A DNA stretch of 64,000 nucleotides from Membranipora membranacea (Eukaryota > Bryozoa > Gymnolaemata > Cheilostomatida > Membraniporidae). A program made the position numbers and the translations under genes. Location: contig OU612073.1 in NCBI GenBank assembly GCA_914767715.1, positions 20,708,001 to 20,772,000 on the forward strand, in the 5' to 3' direction. Below the pieces are notes generated by a model. That model was not told the DNA's origin. It ran no database searches and saw only the letters and a list, made by a program, of their open reading frames with translations. Below, in pieces: positions 12,506 to 25,100 of this stretch (within the stretch, counting starts at the first letter, position 1; each line of letters begins with the position of its first letter).

Positions 12506-13138
12506 CATCATTTGAGTATTGAGTCTCTTTATATGTTATGGCTTACTACTTACAGTTAGTGGAGTGTACTTACCAAAGCAAATATGCAGCTATGATCAGG
12601 GAGATTCTCCCTGTTGAGATGTACTAAACTTTTGACAAATAAGATCCTTGATTTATTGTGTAGAGTGAGATCTTCATTCTGTGATTGTAGGTCATATTGA
12701 GGTCAAAGAGTAAAGAACTTAGGTTACACCAAAGATCTATATCCGGTTTTATATCTGATAAAATTGAGAGAGAGATTCATCATACATACAGATAGAGCAC
12801 ATACCACTGTATAATACACGGGTCTTCAGCTAGAAACCATGAATCAAGCGCTATATTGAAGCCTGCTGTAGTACAACCTCCTCATGGCTGGCCCCAGCAG
12901 CAAGGGGTTAAATCATAGGACTACTGCATTTCCTGAATATCGGTTCGGGTTTTTGGTGTGTGGGTTGCCCAAAGTCAGGATATGCAGTAGATCTAAGGGT
13001 TAAATTGAGATAAAAAAAAACAGATCCAATGCACCTTGTTACTCCTTCATTGGTACCCCTGGCTTGGCATGATAACTATATCAAGGATTAACACATATGC
13101 TCTGGACTTCTTTCTGTGTGGAAACCACTGATCTACTC
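12506..13138. other. Spacer
   Basis: AT-rich, with no recognised coding or RNA feature. Confidence 0.4.
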
Positions 13139-13407
13139 TTAAAGACATTGTTTGAGGCTGCTCTTTTGTATCACATCTTATTATCCATATTTTATTCTAT
13201 CATGTGAGCGATTTTCAGCTTTAGAATCCAAATATTGAGAAAGTTATGGCCTCTCAAACTTCCAGGGTGATTGCCTTCAATCAGCATTGGGAATAAGCGG
13301 ATGTTTCCCCTGGGGTATGTCACAACCATAGACATGTGGCATAGACATTATGAGTTATTAGTTGATACACTAATAATCATACAGATAAGATGATGATCAA
13401 AATTCAG

Positions 13408-13478
13408 ACCTGGGTGGGAATCGAACCCGGGTCCCAATATCTATAGGCAACGACGCTACCATCACGCCACTTGGACCA
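13408..13478 (-). other. tRNA-like SINE head (left, outward facing)
   Basis: On the minus strand there is an A-box-like TGGCGTGATGG at 13469-13459 and a perfect B box GGTTCGATTCC at 13427-13417, spaced as in a tRNA gene. A GGGACCCGGG T-stem-like context and no complete cloverleaf make it a tRNA-derived pol III head rather than a functional tRNA. Confidence 0.7.
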
Positions 13479-13494
13479 ACTAGGTTAGCCAGTA

Positions 13495-13562
13495 GACAAT
13501 ATAGCTCAGTATTAGCGGCGTCGCCTGCAAAGCCATTTGGACCTGGGTTCGAGACCGTTACA
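13495..13562 (+). other. tRNA-like SINE head (right, outward facing)
   Basis: On the plus strand there is an A-box-like TAGCTCAGTATTAG from 13502 and a B box GGTTCGAGACC at 13546-13556. It aligns nearly base for base with the left head (GCGTCG..GCCT..ATTTGGACC..GGGTTCGA), so the two are diverged copies of one sequence in opposite orientation. Confidence 0.7.
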
Positions 13563-13773
13563 GATTTGAACATTTTGATCATCAATATTAGTGACGTACC
13601 CTAGGGATTGTTGGCTGATTCTTACTGCCGATAAATTGCCGTCACCTTGGAAGTTTGAGAGGCCATAACTTCCTCAATATTTGGATTATAAAGCTGAAAA
13701 TTGCTCACATGATAGAATAAAATATGGAGAATAAGATGTTATACAAAAGAGCAGCCTCAAACAAAGTCTTTAA

Positions 13774-14567
13774 ACCTGGGATTTTGGAGTGACCTGTGTG
13801 GTGGAAACTCTTCTCGGGTGTCAAAAGCAATGATGTAGGTCTGTGCCGAGGAGGGGCAGGGATAGTGTCCTCCAGCCTTCAAAAACTTATGCAATATCTA
13901 TATCTAATTATGCAAATCTATGCATGTTGGGCAAACAATCATGCTGCAGAAATAAAGATATGTTTCAGTATGTTTGATGGTTGATAATATAATGGATATC
14001 TGGACAAAAGGAGACATTATCTTACAGTTTTTAGCGCAAAATCCAGTGGGAACTATATACAATTAGATTATAAGACCACATTTCTTGCTTGCTCTCTTGA
14101 TGTACAACTACTTTTTTTTCTATTTACAATGAGTAATTGTGCGCTCATTCAAACAATTCTTTTTTAGTACTGTATCATTGTGAGCACTGTCTTATTTACC
14201 TAACCATAATATTGACAGGCATTAAAGTCTATACAAACTATACAAACAAACTACTCAGAAACTGCTACCAGTTGCCTGAGGCCTTATTTGTGTAATGTCT
14301 ACAACCAGAGATCCACGAAGGTCAAAGGTTAAGCCATTGACTGATTTTACCAAAGCACAGACTGACTGCAGTTTTAAAGTGGTAGTGCAAGTCCAGTGCT
14401 CGAGTCCTTTTCTCACATTGGTCACAGAGTCTGAATTCCTTTTGTCCTCAAGTAGTTCTTCTTGAGATGTTATTCATCCAATATTTAAATCATTTTGCTT
14501 AATGTTTTCACAGATAAAGATAATTGAGTTAACTGGCTGACTGGATTTGCTTACCCTTTAGTAAGCA
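13774..14567. other. Spacer upstream of the SPIN90 gene
   Basis: Contains a short open frame at 14298-14464 and AT-rich sequence. No domain is recognised. The promoter and 5' UTR of the gene that starts at 14568 must lie here. Confidence 0.4.
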
Positions 14568-17500
14568 ATGCTTCGAGCACTATACTCATTCAACAGCAGC
14601 GACCAAGGTAACACGTTATTCCCAGGTGTGTGATATGATGGTAGGACAGCCTAGAGTTGTTTGTAGTTGATAACTCACCTTCATGTGGAACATATCAGAT
14701 AATGCTGTTATTCAGTGGCAACTTGCATTATCACACCACAGCCATTTTCCAGTTAACTTCAATTATCGTTACCTGTGTAACGTTTGCTCAGCTGATTGGG
14801 AATTGTTTTTAAGAAATTTTTGCTTTGTTTTTGTTATAGGTTCTCTGTCTGCCAATCAGGATGACTTATTCTGTGGTATGGGTGTGGACAGCAGTAAACT
14901 TTGGATGCAGGTTATTGACGAAAAAGGAGCTGTGGGCTTTCTCCCAACAAATTATCTAGAATTTTGTAATTGGGTAAGTGGAATCACATTACTGTTGTCC
15001 TATCTACTAATGCTACAGCCAAAGCTGAAATTCTACTGATGCTTGTAATATTACAGATCAGATCTAGCAATCTCAAGAAAGATCTTTTGCTGATCTAAGG
15101 TAGTTTTCAGTATCACTAGTACCATCATTAAACTAGTTTGAAAGAGATCAGACATTAAGTACCCATTGTGATAAAGAGGGCAACATGACACAAAACCAGC
15201 AACTTCATTGAACAATTTTGTATGAGTGGGTAAGCAATTTAGGAGTTGGCTAAGCTAATCCGTCACTGTCCAATCACAGACTGTCTATGTCCCACAACAC
15301 TTATCTGTATCTAAATTTCGTTCTAGGTGGATGAGAAGTTTATACTACATTTCATGGATGATGCCGTCGAGAACATTCATACTATGGCGACTGTGGTCGG
15401 AAAATACACCAGTACACAACACGAACAACTGAGGTGTTGTTTTTATCATCGTTTCCTTCTTTATATTTAGACTATTTTACCATTCTTACAACTATCACAA
15501 TGATGATTCAAATTGTAAGGATTCATTTATCCATACAGTGTTTATTAGATTCAGGTTTAAATCAACAGACAAGCTAAGCTCATCTTTAAGTGTAATATTG
15601 ACGTCACTGTTTTTTCAAACCATTCAAAGCCTATGTAATATAGCATAATGAAGATCTATTGTGCATAAATAAACTTTTCTGCATTCCATAATTGTAGACT
15701 GTTGATTGCTCACCGTACCACAGTTACTGTCAACTTCTCATTGTACACCAACAAAATAAAGCAAAGCTGCGTAACTTCAAATCAAAAAAGAAATGCCCCA
15801 CCTCCCCCAGAACGCACCAATCACAGTACAAGTACTACTGGTCTAGCCAATCAGAATACAGCCAGCTCGAGTGTCACCAATCAGAGTCAAAACACAATCA
15901 GCCAAGTAAATCAGCATCCTGTTCCTGGCTCAAGGAGCAGTGAAAACTCATCGTCGGCTCAAGGAGATAAGGTCATCGTTCAGTCAAAACAAAAGATGGA
16001 AGAACAAAAAACGAGGTAATTTAGCATTTCCACAAGGTCTTCTTTACATATCAGCTCCGATTCCGGGAGGGTAACTCTCCAAGTCCTCATCAAATAAAAT
16101 CTCACCCAGAGCAAGTTTTGCAATCTAGATTGTGTAGAAAGGCTTTTTTCTATTTGTAGCGCCTGCTCACCAGACCTTGTATCGATACAGCTAACAGAGA
16201 TACTCAGATCTAGAACAGGCCTGTCACACAAGAAATGTAAGATTGGTGTTAGTGCTATACTTGAGTGTCTACAAGCTAATAATGTCACCTTTGAGGATCT
16301 ATCGAGCATATCCCACTGTGTGCAACAGGTAGCTATGCGTTAATCGCTGTACGCAAATTCGATTGTGGTCCTCAACACAATATTTATTTTCACTTTAAAC
16401 TGTTTGATCTGGTTATTCTTTTCACAGACAACTGTTACTTAGCAGTGGGTTAGATATTCGCTCAGTAATAAATTTGTTAGTAGATTTCAAAGTAAACCTG
16501 GCCGGTCTTTCAATTAGAAAAATCGACGCTTTACTAAAGCAAGTTATCACTATCACATCGCACAAAATTATCACTCACTTGGTCTTTCAATTAGACAAAT
16601 CGCTCACTGAGAATGGATATAGTTCTATCAATGACGAGAGCTTAGCAGGTACCCCTCACTCAGTGAGTGAGCTATCTTATTGCGATTTAGGTTGTTTCTA
16701 ATTGAAGGTCCCCCCCCAGAGAAACTGATGAAACTTTAACTTTATAAGCTCATAATGAATAATTTTATCTGTATTAGCTATAGTGGGCATATAACCTATA
16801 ATCATATTGTAATCACTTGAAACATTTAATCATTGGGTTTTTGTAGGCGGAATCAACTAATATAGAAGAGGAGCTGGAGATAAGTAGTGATATCGTGGAG
16901 ATGGATTCTATATTTGAGTCGATATCTGAATGTAAGAATGATAGTCAGCAGAGAAGCTGGCATCTACATGATGATGAGTATTATATACAGAGTCAGCTCG
17001 GCAAACTTCTCGATATACTGGTATGTCCCTCAATCCAGTTTGCCCACATATGGAATCGCTCCTCTCCACTGATAACCTGCAGGCAGATTTCGCCTGGGGC
17101 CTATCAGTAGAGAGAAAGCAGTTTTTATCTTGTAAAAATAGGGATGAGCCTCAAAGCAGTGACAATTGCGGGTGACAACATGAATGGTCCTACATAAAGC
17201 TGCATATTCCAGTGAATTCAGACCTAGAGTATTCTTATTCATTATGCAAATAGTTGTTGCAATGCTTAGGAAACTTATTTTTCCATTTGTTTGACGGGAC
17301 AAGTCCTGACACTGACAGTTACTATTCACTTGACAAACATCTTCAGCTTTGTCAAGTGAATAGTAACTGTCAGGGCTAGTCCTGTAAAATCAATGGAAAA
17401 TTCTGTTAAAGTCATCTTAGTTCAATATAGGTCTGCCAACTATATCTGTACACCTGTCAACTTCACTTGCCGTTTACCATATTTAGAAGTTGTCCTACCG

Positions 17501-20500
17501 TAGCAATTTTAGGAACAGACAACTCCTTAAGATACTTTAAGTTTATCATGTGTTAATCAGAGAGTTTGGAGTTTGTCCCAAACTCGCTATTGTAATTGTG
17601 AAGAAAGAATTACCGGCGGAGATCAATAGATTGAAACCTTGACCAACTAGAATAATTACACCTATATTACAGAACCTCATCACAGCACAGTCAGTGTTGA
17701 AAATGAAAAAAACTTTCAATTTTAGACATCAGGAAATCGTGACGTATTGGTTGCTCACATAAGGAAAGATGTCGACTGTATACACAACCTAGTATTATAT
17801 TATCAGATGGAGACTCGATCGCCTCTCCGTGCAGTTATGTTACAGATATTCGCTGCATTGTGTACTATGTCAGCTGTGTTTATTACTACATTATTATACA
17901 CTGTGCTCACACTGGAACTAGTCAGAGATCTCATGTCCACCGAAGGTGGGTATGTCTTTTTTGTGATAGAAGTATTACAAGCATCATTGCGTTCTATTAT
18001 GAATTATATGAATTTACTCTTGCAATGTGCTGGTCAAATTGTGTGTTGAGAAAAGTGGCGTGTGAGAGTTTACAAGTGAAAGAAGTATTATGAATGCAAT
18101 GTGAGGTCATTGCATTTTAGCATGTGCTGTTTTCAAGTATGATACCTTGATATTAATGTTAACACTCAGCATTCTCAATTATAGACAAAGCAAATTGTGC
18201 ACCTGGTACAACCAGGTTGTATTGGAGTACAGCCGGGGAGGGTATATCCATAGAGTTATTATAGAGTATAACATAACTCTATGGGTGAATCCCACCCTCC
18301 CTGGTATAGCGTACCAGGTAACTTTCTGTTGGATTAGGGGTTATCTTCTCAAAATCAGTGAGCAGACAACAACAAACTGATTGTACAATTCAAAATTATT
18401 GTATGTATCTTTTTATTGTCATGATTATAGAATTATCCATAATATTTCTGGTCCTTGTAGATGAACAGAGACTCACATATTCCGCTATAGTATTAAGTAT
18501 GCTTTTCTCAACTGGAGAACAAATTCCTGTCAATTATAACGGTGAGTATTTTATAACATTCTAAACTGTCTGTCTTCGTTTGTATGGGCTCAGTCCCTTG
18601 CCTCAACCCCCCCCCCCCCCTCCATCATGCAGCTTTGCAGGTTTCCACCTTGTTACACCATAAAAGTCTGATTTTTTCATAACTAAGCATCCCTTCGATT
18701 ATAACACAGAGCTCAATATGATAGAGTTATAATTTTGATTTGTTACATGGGCATGTAGTCGGGATATTGTATAGCAATGGAGACAGGGGCAAAGTTATCA
18801 ATGGTAAGGGAAGACTCCTTAAGGACATTGAAGTTACTGACTGCCCCCATATTTTATATTGTAGAGATACTATCTTCCTCTTTTGTTGATTTCCTGTTGG
18901 ATAAGATTGAGAATTCAGACGACCACAAAATATCAGATGTCAGCGTTGAGGTGCTTCTATCATTCAATCAACATTACAGCAATCCTGAGGATAATCTCGT
19001 CTTACAACAACTCACCACTAGACAGGAAGCTTCTATACTCACTCAGAATCTAATCAAACTGCTCAACAAAGGAGGTTTGTTTGTGTTAATTATCGATGTA
19101 ACATTTTACCTTTTAATGATCTGCAGAGATATTTTTGAAGTCTGTCCCTATTGAATTGAATAGGTGTGAGTTTCAATTACAGTTTCAGTATTTGGTGTCT
19201 TGTGACATTGAGACAAGGGATGACTATGAAATAGGGTTATTATTATTATGTACTTGAAGAATGTTACTGACAAGTAGGTAGCTTCTGTATATATATCTCC
19301 TCTTGGTGAAGGTCACATTTAAAGAATGTCATAATAAAGTTCATGTTAGCAGTGACACAAAGACTTAACATACTATTAGCCATGGACCAATCATTGTTAG
19401 TAAAATCTTATAATCATGCGAGTTCATATATGGTGTCACGTATCCTGATCTATCCAAAGGTGTTTGGTACAAAGAAATTATCCCAATAATGTTCAACACA
19501 ATAATGTCATATCCCTGATCATAAAACATACTAATAAGTAAACTGATTGGAGAGATTTGTGTTCTTTGAATTGTCAGCTTACAAAACTTATGATAAATTG
19601 ATGCACCCGAATGTTCTTAACATGACGAAGATAATATAAAAAGTATAAAACTGTTGTACAACAATGTACATAACAAACTGTATATTTAATTTGTAGAAGA
19701 TCCGTGTAGAGTGATTCCTAATGAGGAACAAATGAGTTCAGTGCTGAAGTTTGCCATAGACTTATATTCTATAGAGGGTACAAGTCAGCTTATCTACACC
19801 AATGATGTCAAAGTATTAATAGATATCATCATAAGGCAACTCAATGATCTCTCCGATACTGACAAGGTATTTATGGATGTATGGGCAGTAAGGTTCAGTT
19901 GGTATTTTTATGGAATGGAGGAGTAAACTTAAACAAATCAGAACCAAGAATAAAGCCTTGTCGTCTGTACCGATTTCTTTATGAAATATGGGAAAATTTA
20001 TTTCTATTGCTAAGCCATTATATGCATGATTCCAAATTCTGAAAGTGAGTTAAGTGGCGGCCACAGCTTAAACAACTATGGTATTACTGTTTGATATGCG
20101 TATATTCCGTAATTTTCTGATACCGGACTAAATCAATAGTTAAGCCAGATATTGTAATACTACCTATTCTACTGAGAAATATTAGATGACTGAGATAAAA
20201 CAATTAAAAACAAATTGGCATGCCTCTCCTCTCCTCACCATAAGCCTGAAGTTACTACTCTGTGACTTACAGCTTAATCCAGATGCTAGAATGAAATCTG
20301 AATTTGCTTCAATACATATCTCCTGTTGGGTTTTTCATTCATCTCACTGATCATGCCCCCCCCCCCCCCTCTACTCTACCCCAGACTAAATGTTACTTAT
20401 ATTTTATTTTGATATTCATGTATGTTTATGTGATTACAGTTGAGGTCTGACTTCCTTTCGCTGATGCAGCTTCTGATTAAAAACGCAAATTATAAAACTC

Positions 20501-20625
20501 ACAATCATCGTCATGATGATCTCCTATCCGCGCTGAATCAGATCGAGTTTGATGAGGATTCGACTACACAGCAATCAGAGATGGATGGTAGAATCGCGCA
20601 TGAGATACGCAAGTTACTGTTGTAG
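14568..20625 (+). CDS. NCKIPSD: SPIN90/NCKIPSD homologue (SH3 adaptor)
   Basis: Eleven exons join in frame to 602 aa: 14568-14607, 14840-14973, 15327-15433, 15698-16015, 16160-16328, 16847-17020, 17726-17945, 18461-18541, 18865-19074, 19697-19866 and 20440-20625. An N-terminal SH3 spans residues 1-57 and begins MLRALYSF (human MYRALYAF), with GAVGFLPTNYL at its end. The segment that follows (VDEKFILHFMDDAVENIH) also matches the human order. A Ser/Thr/Asn linker carries NAPPPPER near residue 126, a likely SH3 ligand. From about 225 to the end is the SPIN90/Ldb17 leucine-rich domain: RTGLSHKKCK, DSQQRSWHLHDDE, LVLYYQMETRSPLR and YTNDVKVLIDIIIRQLNDLS correspond to human RNTGLSHELCR, DAQQRSWALYEDE, YYQMEHRASLR and [20 protein letters not shown]. 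Known members bind Nck and activate Arp2/3 to nucleate linear actin. The gene is tail to tail with the Dlish-like gene. Confidence 0.95.
16498..16715. repeat. Short repeated motif in SPIN90 intron 5
   Basis: GGTCTTTCAATTAGA occurs at about 16503 and 16580, and a near-inverse TCTAATTGAAGG occurs at about 16697. The local 75-residue open frame over this repeat is not needed for the gene model, since exons 5 and 6 join in phase without it. It is probably a small element. Confidence 0.5.
17281..17398. mobile_element. Fold-back hairpin in SPIN90 intron 6
   Basis: Arms 17281-17338 and 17348-17398 are inverted copies (CTGACAGTTACTATTCACTT / AAGTGAATAGTAACTGTCAG), with a short CATCTTCAGC-type loop. 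It has no coding content. Confidence 0.85.
18201..18319. mobile_element. Fold-back hairpin in SPIN90 intron 7
   Basis: Inverted arms read ACCTGGTAC...GGGAGGGT...CCATAGAGTTAT and ATAACTCTATGG...ACCCTCCC...GTACCAGGT around a loop at about 18259-18272. It is a small non-coding element; no target duplication is evident. Confidence 0.75.
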
Positions 20626-20651
20626 ATGTGTCCCAGATCTGATTTGACTTG

Positions 20652-20657
20652 ATTAAA
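20652..20657 (+). terminator. Candidate poly(A) signal ATTAAA of SPIN90
   Basis: ATTAAA lies 27 nt after the stop codon. It is the only close hexamer, but the spacing is short, so a later signal could be used. Confidence 0.4.
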
Positions 20658-22093
20658 TAATATCAGAGACAGAAAGGCTGTTCTTAAACCTCTGATTGTG
20701 TTCTAGCCCTACATCATATTTAATAAGGAAATCAGTGAAAAAATTGGGGATTGACTGAATTTTTAATCTACAGGGTATATCAAAACTTTGAGAAACTTAC
20801 ATATCAGAATTGTGTTAGGCTTTACTTATTGATTAGAAGTTGTCTGACCGTCATGTATGTAAAGATAATTCCCGGGCTAATATCAAAATTCGCTCTTTCA
20901 AACACTTTTCCTAAGGTGTTACTACATACAGATACAATCTGCTGTTGTGCGCTACATCCTTTTAAGCATAATATTGACACATATGTGATAAAGGCTGAGC
21001 TAGGTTACAACCGCGACCAACTCCAAACATTCACTTAATCTGCCGTGATGAACTAATCAAAATTATTTAGAATCTTACAACTCATTGTTTATCTATATGG
21101 TGCCAGGATAATCTTTATTTTCTATACTAAGTTTTTTTTCTCTTATTTAATATTACGGAAGTTAGATTGACTTTAGAAGCTGCCATGAATGAAAGTCTAG
21201 TTTATATTTATAATTTTTATTGTTCACAAAAAGCGATAATAAATTCTATTCTAATTCCAAGTGTCGCAGTGAGCAAGTCAATTTGCAGTCGAGCCATTAT
21301 TGATAGAAATCCATATTGCACCAAAATTAGAGTGTCAAAATTGGAGAAGATATATGACATTCTATAAAGTTAAGTAACTGTTTAATAGGGGATGAGGCAT
21401 CCATGATCACTTGAGCTCTATAACTAAGATCCTCGAGGATATACAGAAATAGAAAATAATTATATATAATGGTTAATGCATTAAATACTTTTATTGGAAT
21501 TTTTAGAAAGTGATGTAAGATTTAAAGCCATGATCTCTCTTAGCTTTAGGCAAATTTATTACTTGACCCGTAAATTGGCATGAATTCATCAATATATTCA
21601 GTATTGAAGGTCATAAAAGGCCAGGTTGTGATAGTCCGAAACGGTGCCATCTAGCTGTCAGACCGTGTCGCCCGTTGGGCCATGTCCTCACCAGGTCACT
21701 TGTCAGACCATGTCACCTTCATAACTGCCTTATTGTTATGTTGTGTCACGTGTAGGATGATGTCACCTTTCAGACCAGGTCACTTGTCAGGCCATGCTAC
21801 CTGTCGAACCGTGTCACCTGTCAGGCCATGCCACCTTCATCGATGGTAAATGAAAAAACTGGCCTTGAAAACAGGTTATCATCTATCTCATGGCCTCATA
21901 TCGATCCATCTTCAAAATCTAAAACATTTAATGCGGAGATGTACACATGTGCCCAGTAACACAACTTCTCATTTTGTTAGCTGTAAATGTCTGTATTAGG
22001 CTTGAGCAATCTAAATCTTAGATTACTGAAAAGTTCTTGGTAAAAAACGGAAATGTGTCATCTTCTTCCTCCATTGTCAACAATTTTCAATTA
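20658..22093. other. Spacer between tail-to-tail SH3 genes
   Basis: Holds the 3' ends of both flanking genes. Open frames at 20751-21038 and 21167-21367 on plus have no recognised domain. A degenerate tandem repeat occupies 21640-21840. Confidence 0.4.
21640..21840. repeat. Degenerate ~20-bp tandem repeat
   Basis: Repeated variants of GTCAGACCATGTCACCT (for example GTCAGACCGTGTCGCC, GTCAGGCCATGCTACCT, GTCGAACCGTGTCACCT) fill this stretch. The units are diverged and sit in non-coding DNA. Confidence 0.75.
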
Positions 22094-22099
22094 TTTATT
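22094..22099 (-). terminator. Poly(A) signal AATAAA of the Dlish-like gene
   Basis: On the minus strand AATAAA lies 38 nt downstream of the proposed stop at 22137. It supports ending the gene here rather than splicing on to another exon. Confidence 0.65.
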
Positions 22100-22136
22100 C
22101 CGTCATCACTATCATTCTTTAGTATGATGGGAAGTA

Positions 22137-25100
22137 TTAGTATATTATCATATTACCTGGTGAACAAGTAGCCTGCCATAGATGTGATCTAGGTACAAAC
22201 CCTTCCTTATCATCTGATGTCTTCACATAATACCAGTCATGATCATCCTTATTCAGTACTGTCACACAATCACCTGAACATAATAGTAACATAAAACAAA
22301 AATCTCACAAAAGTGCTCTCTTTGACTCATAAGACTAGAAAATATTATATTTACTGCCTAGTTGCTAACTATGTTATGTGAGTTGGCCTTTACAAATGTG
22401 ATGAATTTCGTAGCCTAACTGGGATCTAGAAATTGTTTCGGTAATTATCTTATCCGTCACTGAACCATGGAGACATTATGTTGATAGCAATTAACGACAT
22501 GATCCATGTAGCCCCCCAGACTTTTGCCCCTCGACCGACGGCCCCCCTGGCGAGGGAATGTAACCTTAGTCCTACATAGATATCTGAGGGCTTGCAAATC
22601 ACTCAGTTCACTGCTCTTAAATTGATGGGAATGGCCCATCGACTTGACAAACTTAATAATTATTATCAAGTCTATCTATGTAATAACCAAATATAAGGTC
22701 AGTCTATGGTGAATTATTTTAGATTCCTCTTATCATAACTAAGAAATGGGTTGGATTGGAATACATGACAAAGTTTGGATGTCAAAAGTTGTATTAAAGT
22801 CTTTGCATTCCGTTCTTACAGTGCAGATTAGTATGATAGCTAGAGTAAGATAACTCCTTATATGATACATGGTCTCCTACCTTTTAGGACAGTAGTGTCA
22901 TTCTCATCCTCTCCATGGTAAGTATGTAAGACGAGGTACTTCCCACAATCCCTCCGCAGAAAACTCTCTACATAAGTGGAAGCCTGACTACCATCTAAAC
23001 TCTGCTCTGATTCGCTGTGCTCGAGAGAAACGTCGGATATATAACCGAATATGTCATAGTCCCCTAATTCTATCTCTCCGAATGAGAGACTCTTAGTCAA
23101 TGCTGGCGGGATTGTATTATTTGCGAGTTGTCTCCCTGATTGAGTTGAGTTATCCTGTAGCTGCCTCCCTGTTGTTGTAGCTGTGTGTTGAGTATTAGCT
23201 TTGTGTTTAGATATACCGTTAGATAGGTTCTTGTGTTCATGAGTATCAGTCCGTTGCATTGATTGACTTTCTATGGCGTAGTTGTCAAATGGAAGAATTT
23301 GCTGCTTTTTATGTTTTTGCTTTTTCTGTGTTTTTGGTGATTTCGGCTGCATATGTACACTTTGCCTGATTTCTGACAGATAGTTGGAAGGGACGTACCC
23401 CTGCATACCCTTCTCAGTCATTGCATAAACCCACTGGTTCTCCTGGTAAAGGACATATACTACTTCTCCTTGAAACAGAAAATACATTAGTCATGCTACG
23501 TAGTGTAACTGAAGTGATGTTTGTTCTTCACTTGAACTGCTGACTGCAATATTTGTGGGTAAATAATGGGATTTCCTCAATATTACGCCCACACTGTAAG
23601 TTTAGTGTTTAAGCCATTACGTAATGTTATACCATTTGGTCTAGCCAATTAGAAATCAATGATGCCAGAAAGACAGATTAAAAACCTGCAAGGTGTCCGC
23701 CTAAGTGCTCGAACTTTGGCCCAGGTTGATGATAGTAGCATTTCATTAGCCACCACATTCCCATGTTACCATGGATTTGGTTGATAATAAAATGCTACAA
23801 CCATCAACCTTGCAAAGTTCGAGCACCTAAATTGTGCCCGGCCGGGGCAGTTGGGCGGGAGCAAGAGTCTAGGAGGCTCAGACTAAAACTAGCATGGTGT
23901 TGGTTTGTCAAATGGACGAGTTCATGGGTTAGACAAATTCAGTTGGAAATGCTCAAATACTAAGAACACACTTGGGATGTTGTGTTGTTCACAGTATGTT
24001 TTCAAATTTGTCTCACTGTTTTCACATTATGATTGATATATGAGTCGGCCAAAAAATCAATTTCCTCAGCGTCTACTCTGCGTAAATGACTTCATCAAAA
24101 CAAACGAAATCTTGACACTTTATTTCCTGATTTTTGTTCAATTTCTCAAACGTCTGACGCAAAACAATAAATTTCCGCTTTTTGTCGAATGATATGGGCC
24201 TATATAATGTCACATTTATATAGTGGCAAATATACTCTGTCATATGTCAGGGTGAAATATGTACTTTGGGACCATCCATTTTGTGACTGGCATGAAAATA
24301 CATCTGATGAATACAAAATCAAGTTGAAACGCCGGCTAAACATTTGTTGGAACATTACAGCATGCGCCTAAAACAAGTATTCTGCCTGTGAAGTTGGCAC
24401 ACACGCTACCAAAGGATTTTTGCAAGAATCTGTTTTTTTTGCGGATCAATGACAAAGGTTAGGTCTGGGTGATGGTTAAAAATGCCGTCTAGTGTTTAGT
24501 AAGAAAAAGGAAACTCATTCCACATTCACCATTTTAATTATGTGTCTCCGAAACTTTGATATCTCCAGTTACAACAACATGGTGGAATGTCTAACAATGC
24601 TTGCCTCACTAACAAATCATGATCTTAGAGGTGATATAATAAAATGCTAGTGTGTGAAAAGACTTTTGATTAAAGTAACTTAAAAATTATAACAATGATA
24701 TCAAAAGAGTAATCAGAAGCCTAATGAGTATTAATAACACTTTTTCAGACACCTGCCCTTAATTTAACTTCAGGTATTTTAATGTATTCAAGTGGGAGAG
24801 TGTTGATTGATACACTTACAAAACAAATGGAGATGTCAACTTCAGCTAAAGAAGTATTTGCTCTGTGGTCTTCAGATATTTGGAGAGGTATAAATCCATA
24901 ATGGGGATATGATTTACTGTTACAGTTTTAATGTTACATGATGAATCGGGACGGAGCCGAATAAATACGTTTCCTGATTTATTGTTGGTATTTACCAATA
25001 AACCAGGTGGTAATTTTGACCTGAAATTCCCCTAGTAGTATGATACGCCTTTCCATTGCTGTACCAAATTAGTAAAACCCATTTATCTATATGATTTACG

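Larger units (their letters stand above)
13139..13773. mobile_element. Inverted-repeat element with two divergent tRNA-like heads
   Basis: Outer arms 13139-13280 and 13634-13773 are reverse complements with scattered differences. They share TTTGAGGCTGCTCTTTTGTAT, ACATGATAGAATAAAATAT and AAGTTTGAGAGGCCATAACTT-type stretches. The interior holds two tRNA-like segments facing outward (listed separately), each followed by the same TTTTGATCATCA sequence. The whole unit is thus one large imperfect inverted repeat of about 635 bp, built from a tRNA-derived SINE-like half in two orientations. Confidence 0.8.

Noticed and set aside
13408-13562. Two functional tRNA genes
   Set aside because: A and B boxes are present, but acceptor and anticodon stems do not pair properly, and both copies lie inside an inverted-repeat element; they are tRNA-derived SINE heads.
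16474-16701. 75-residue open frame in SPIN90 intron 5 as an extra exon
   Set aside because: Exon 5 (ends 16328, phase 0) joins exon 6 (starts 16847, phase 0) directly and matches the human order. The frame has no acceptor in the right phase and overlaps a small repeat.
20751-21038. 95-residue plus-strand open frame after SPIN90, or a third Dlish SH3 on the minus strand
   Set aside because: Neither strand shows SH3 features (no ALYDY-like start, no WW, no PxxY end). The Dlish-like gene already ends with a stop and AATAAA.
21640-21840. CRISPR-like array
   Set aside because: Units are degenerate, spacing is irregular and there are no unique spacers of constant length; it is a decayed tandem repeat in a eukaryotic genome.
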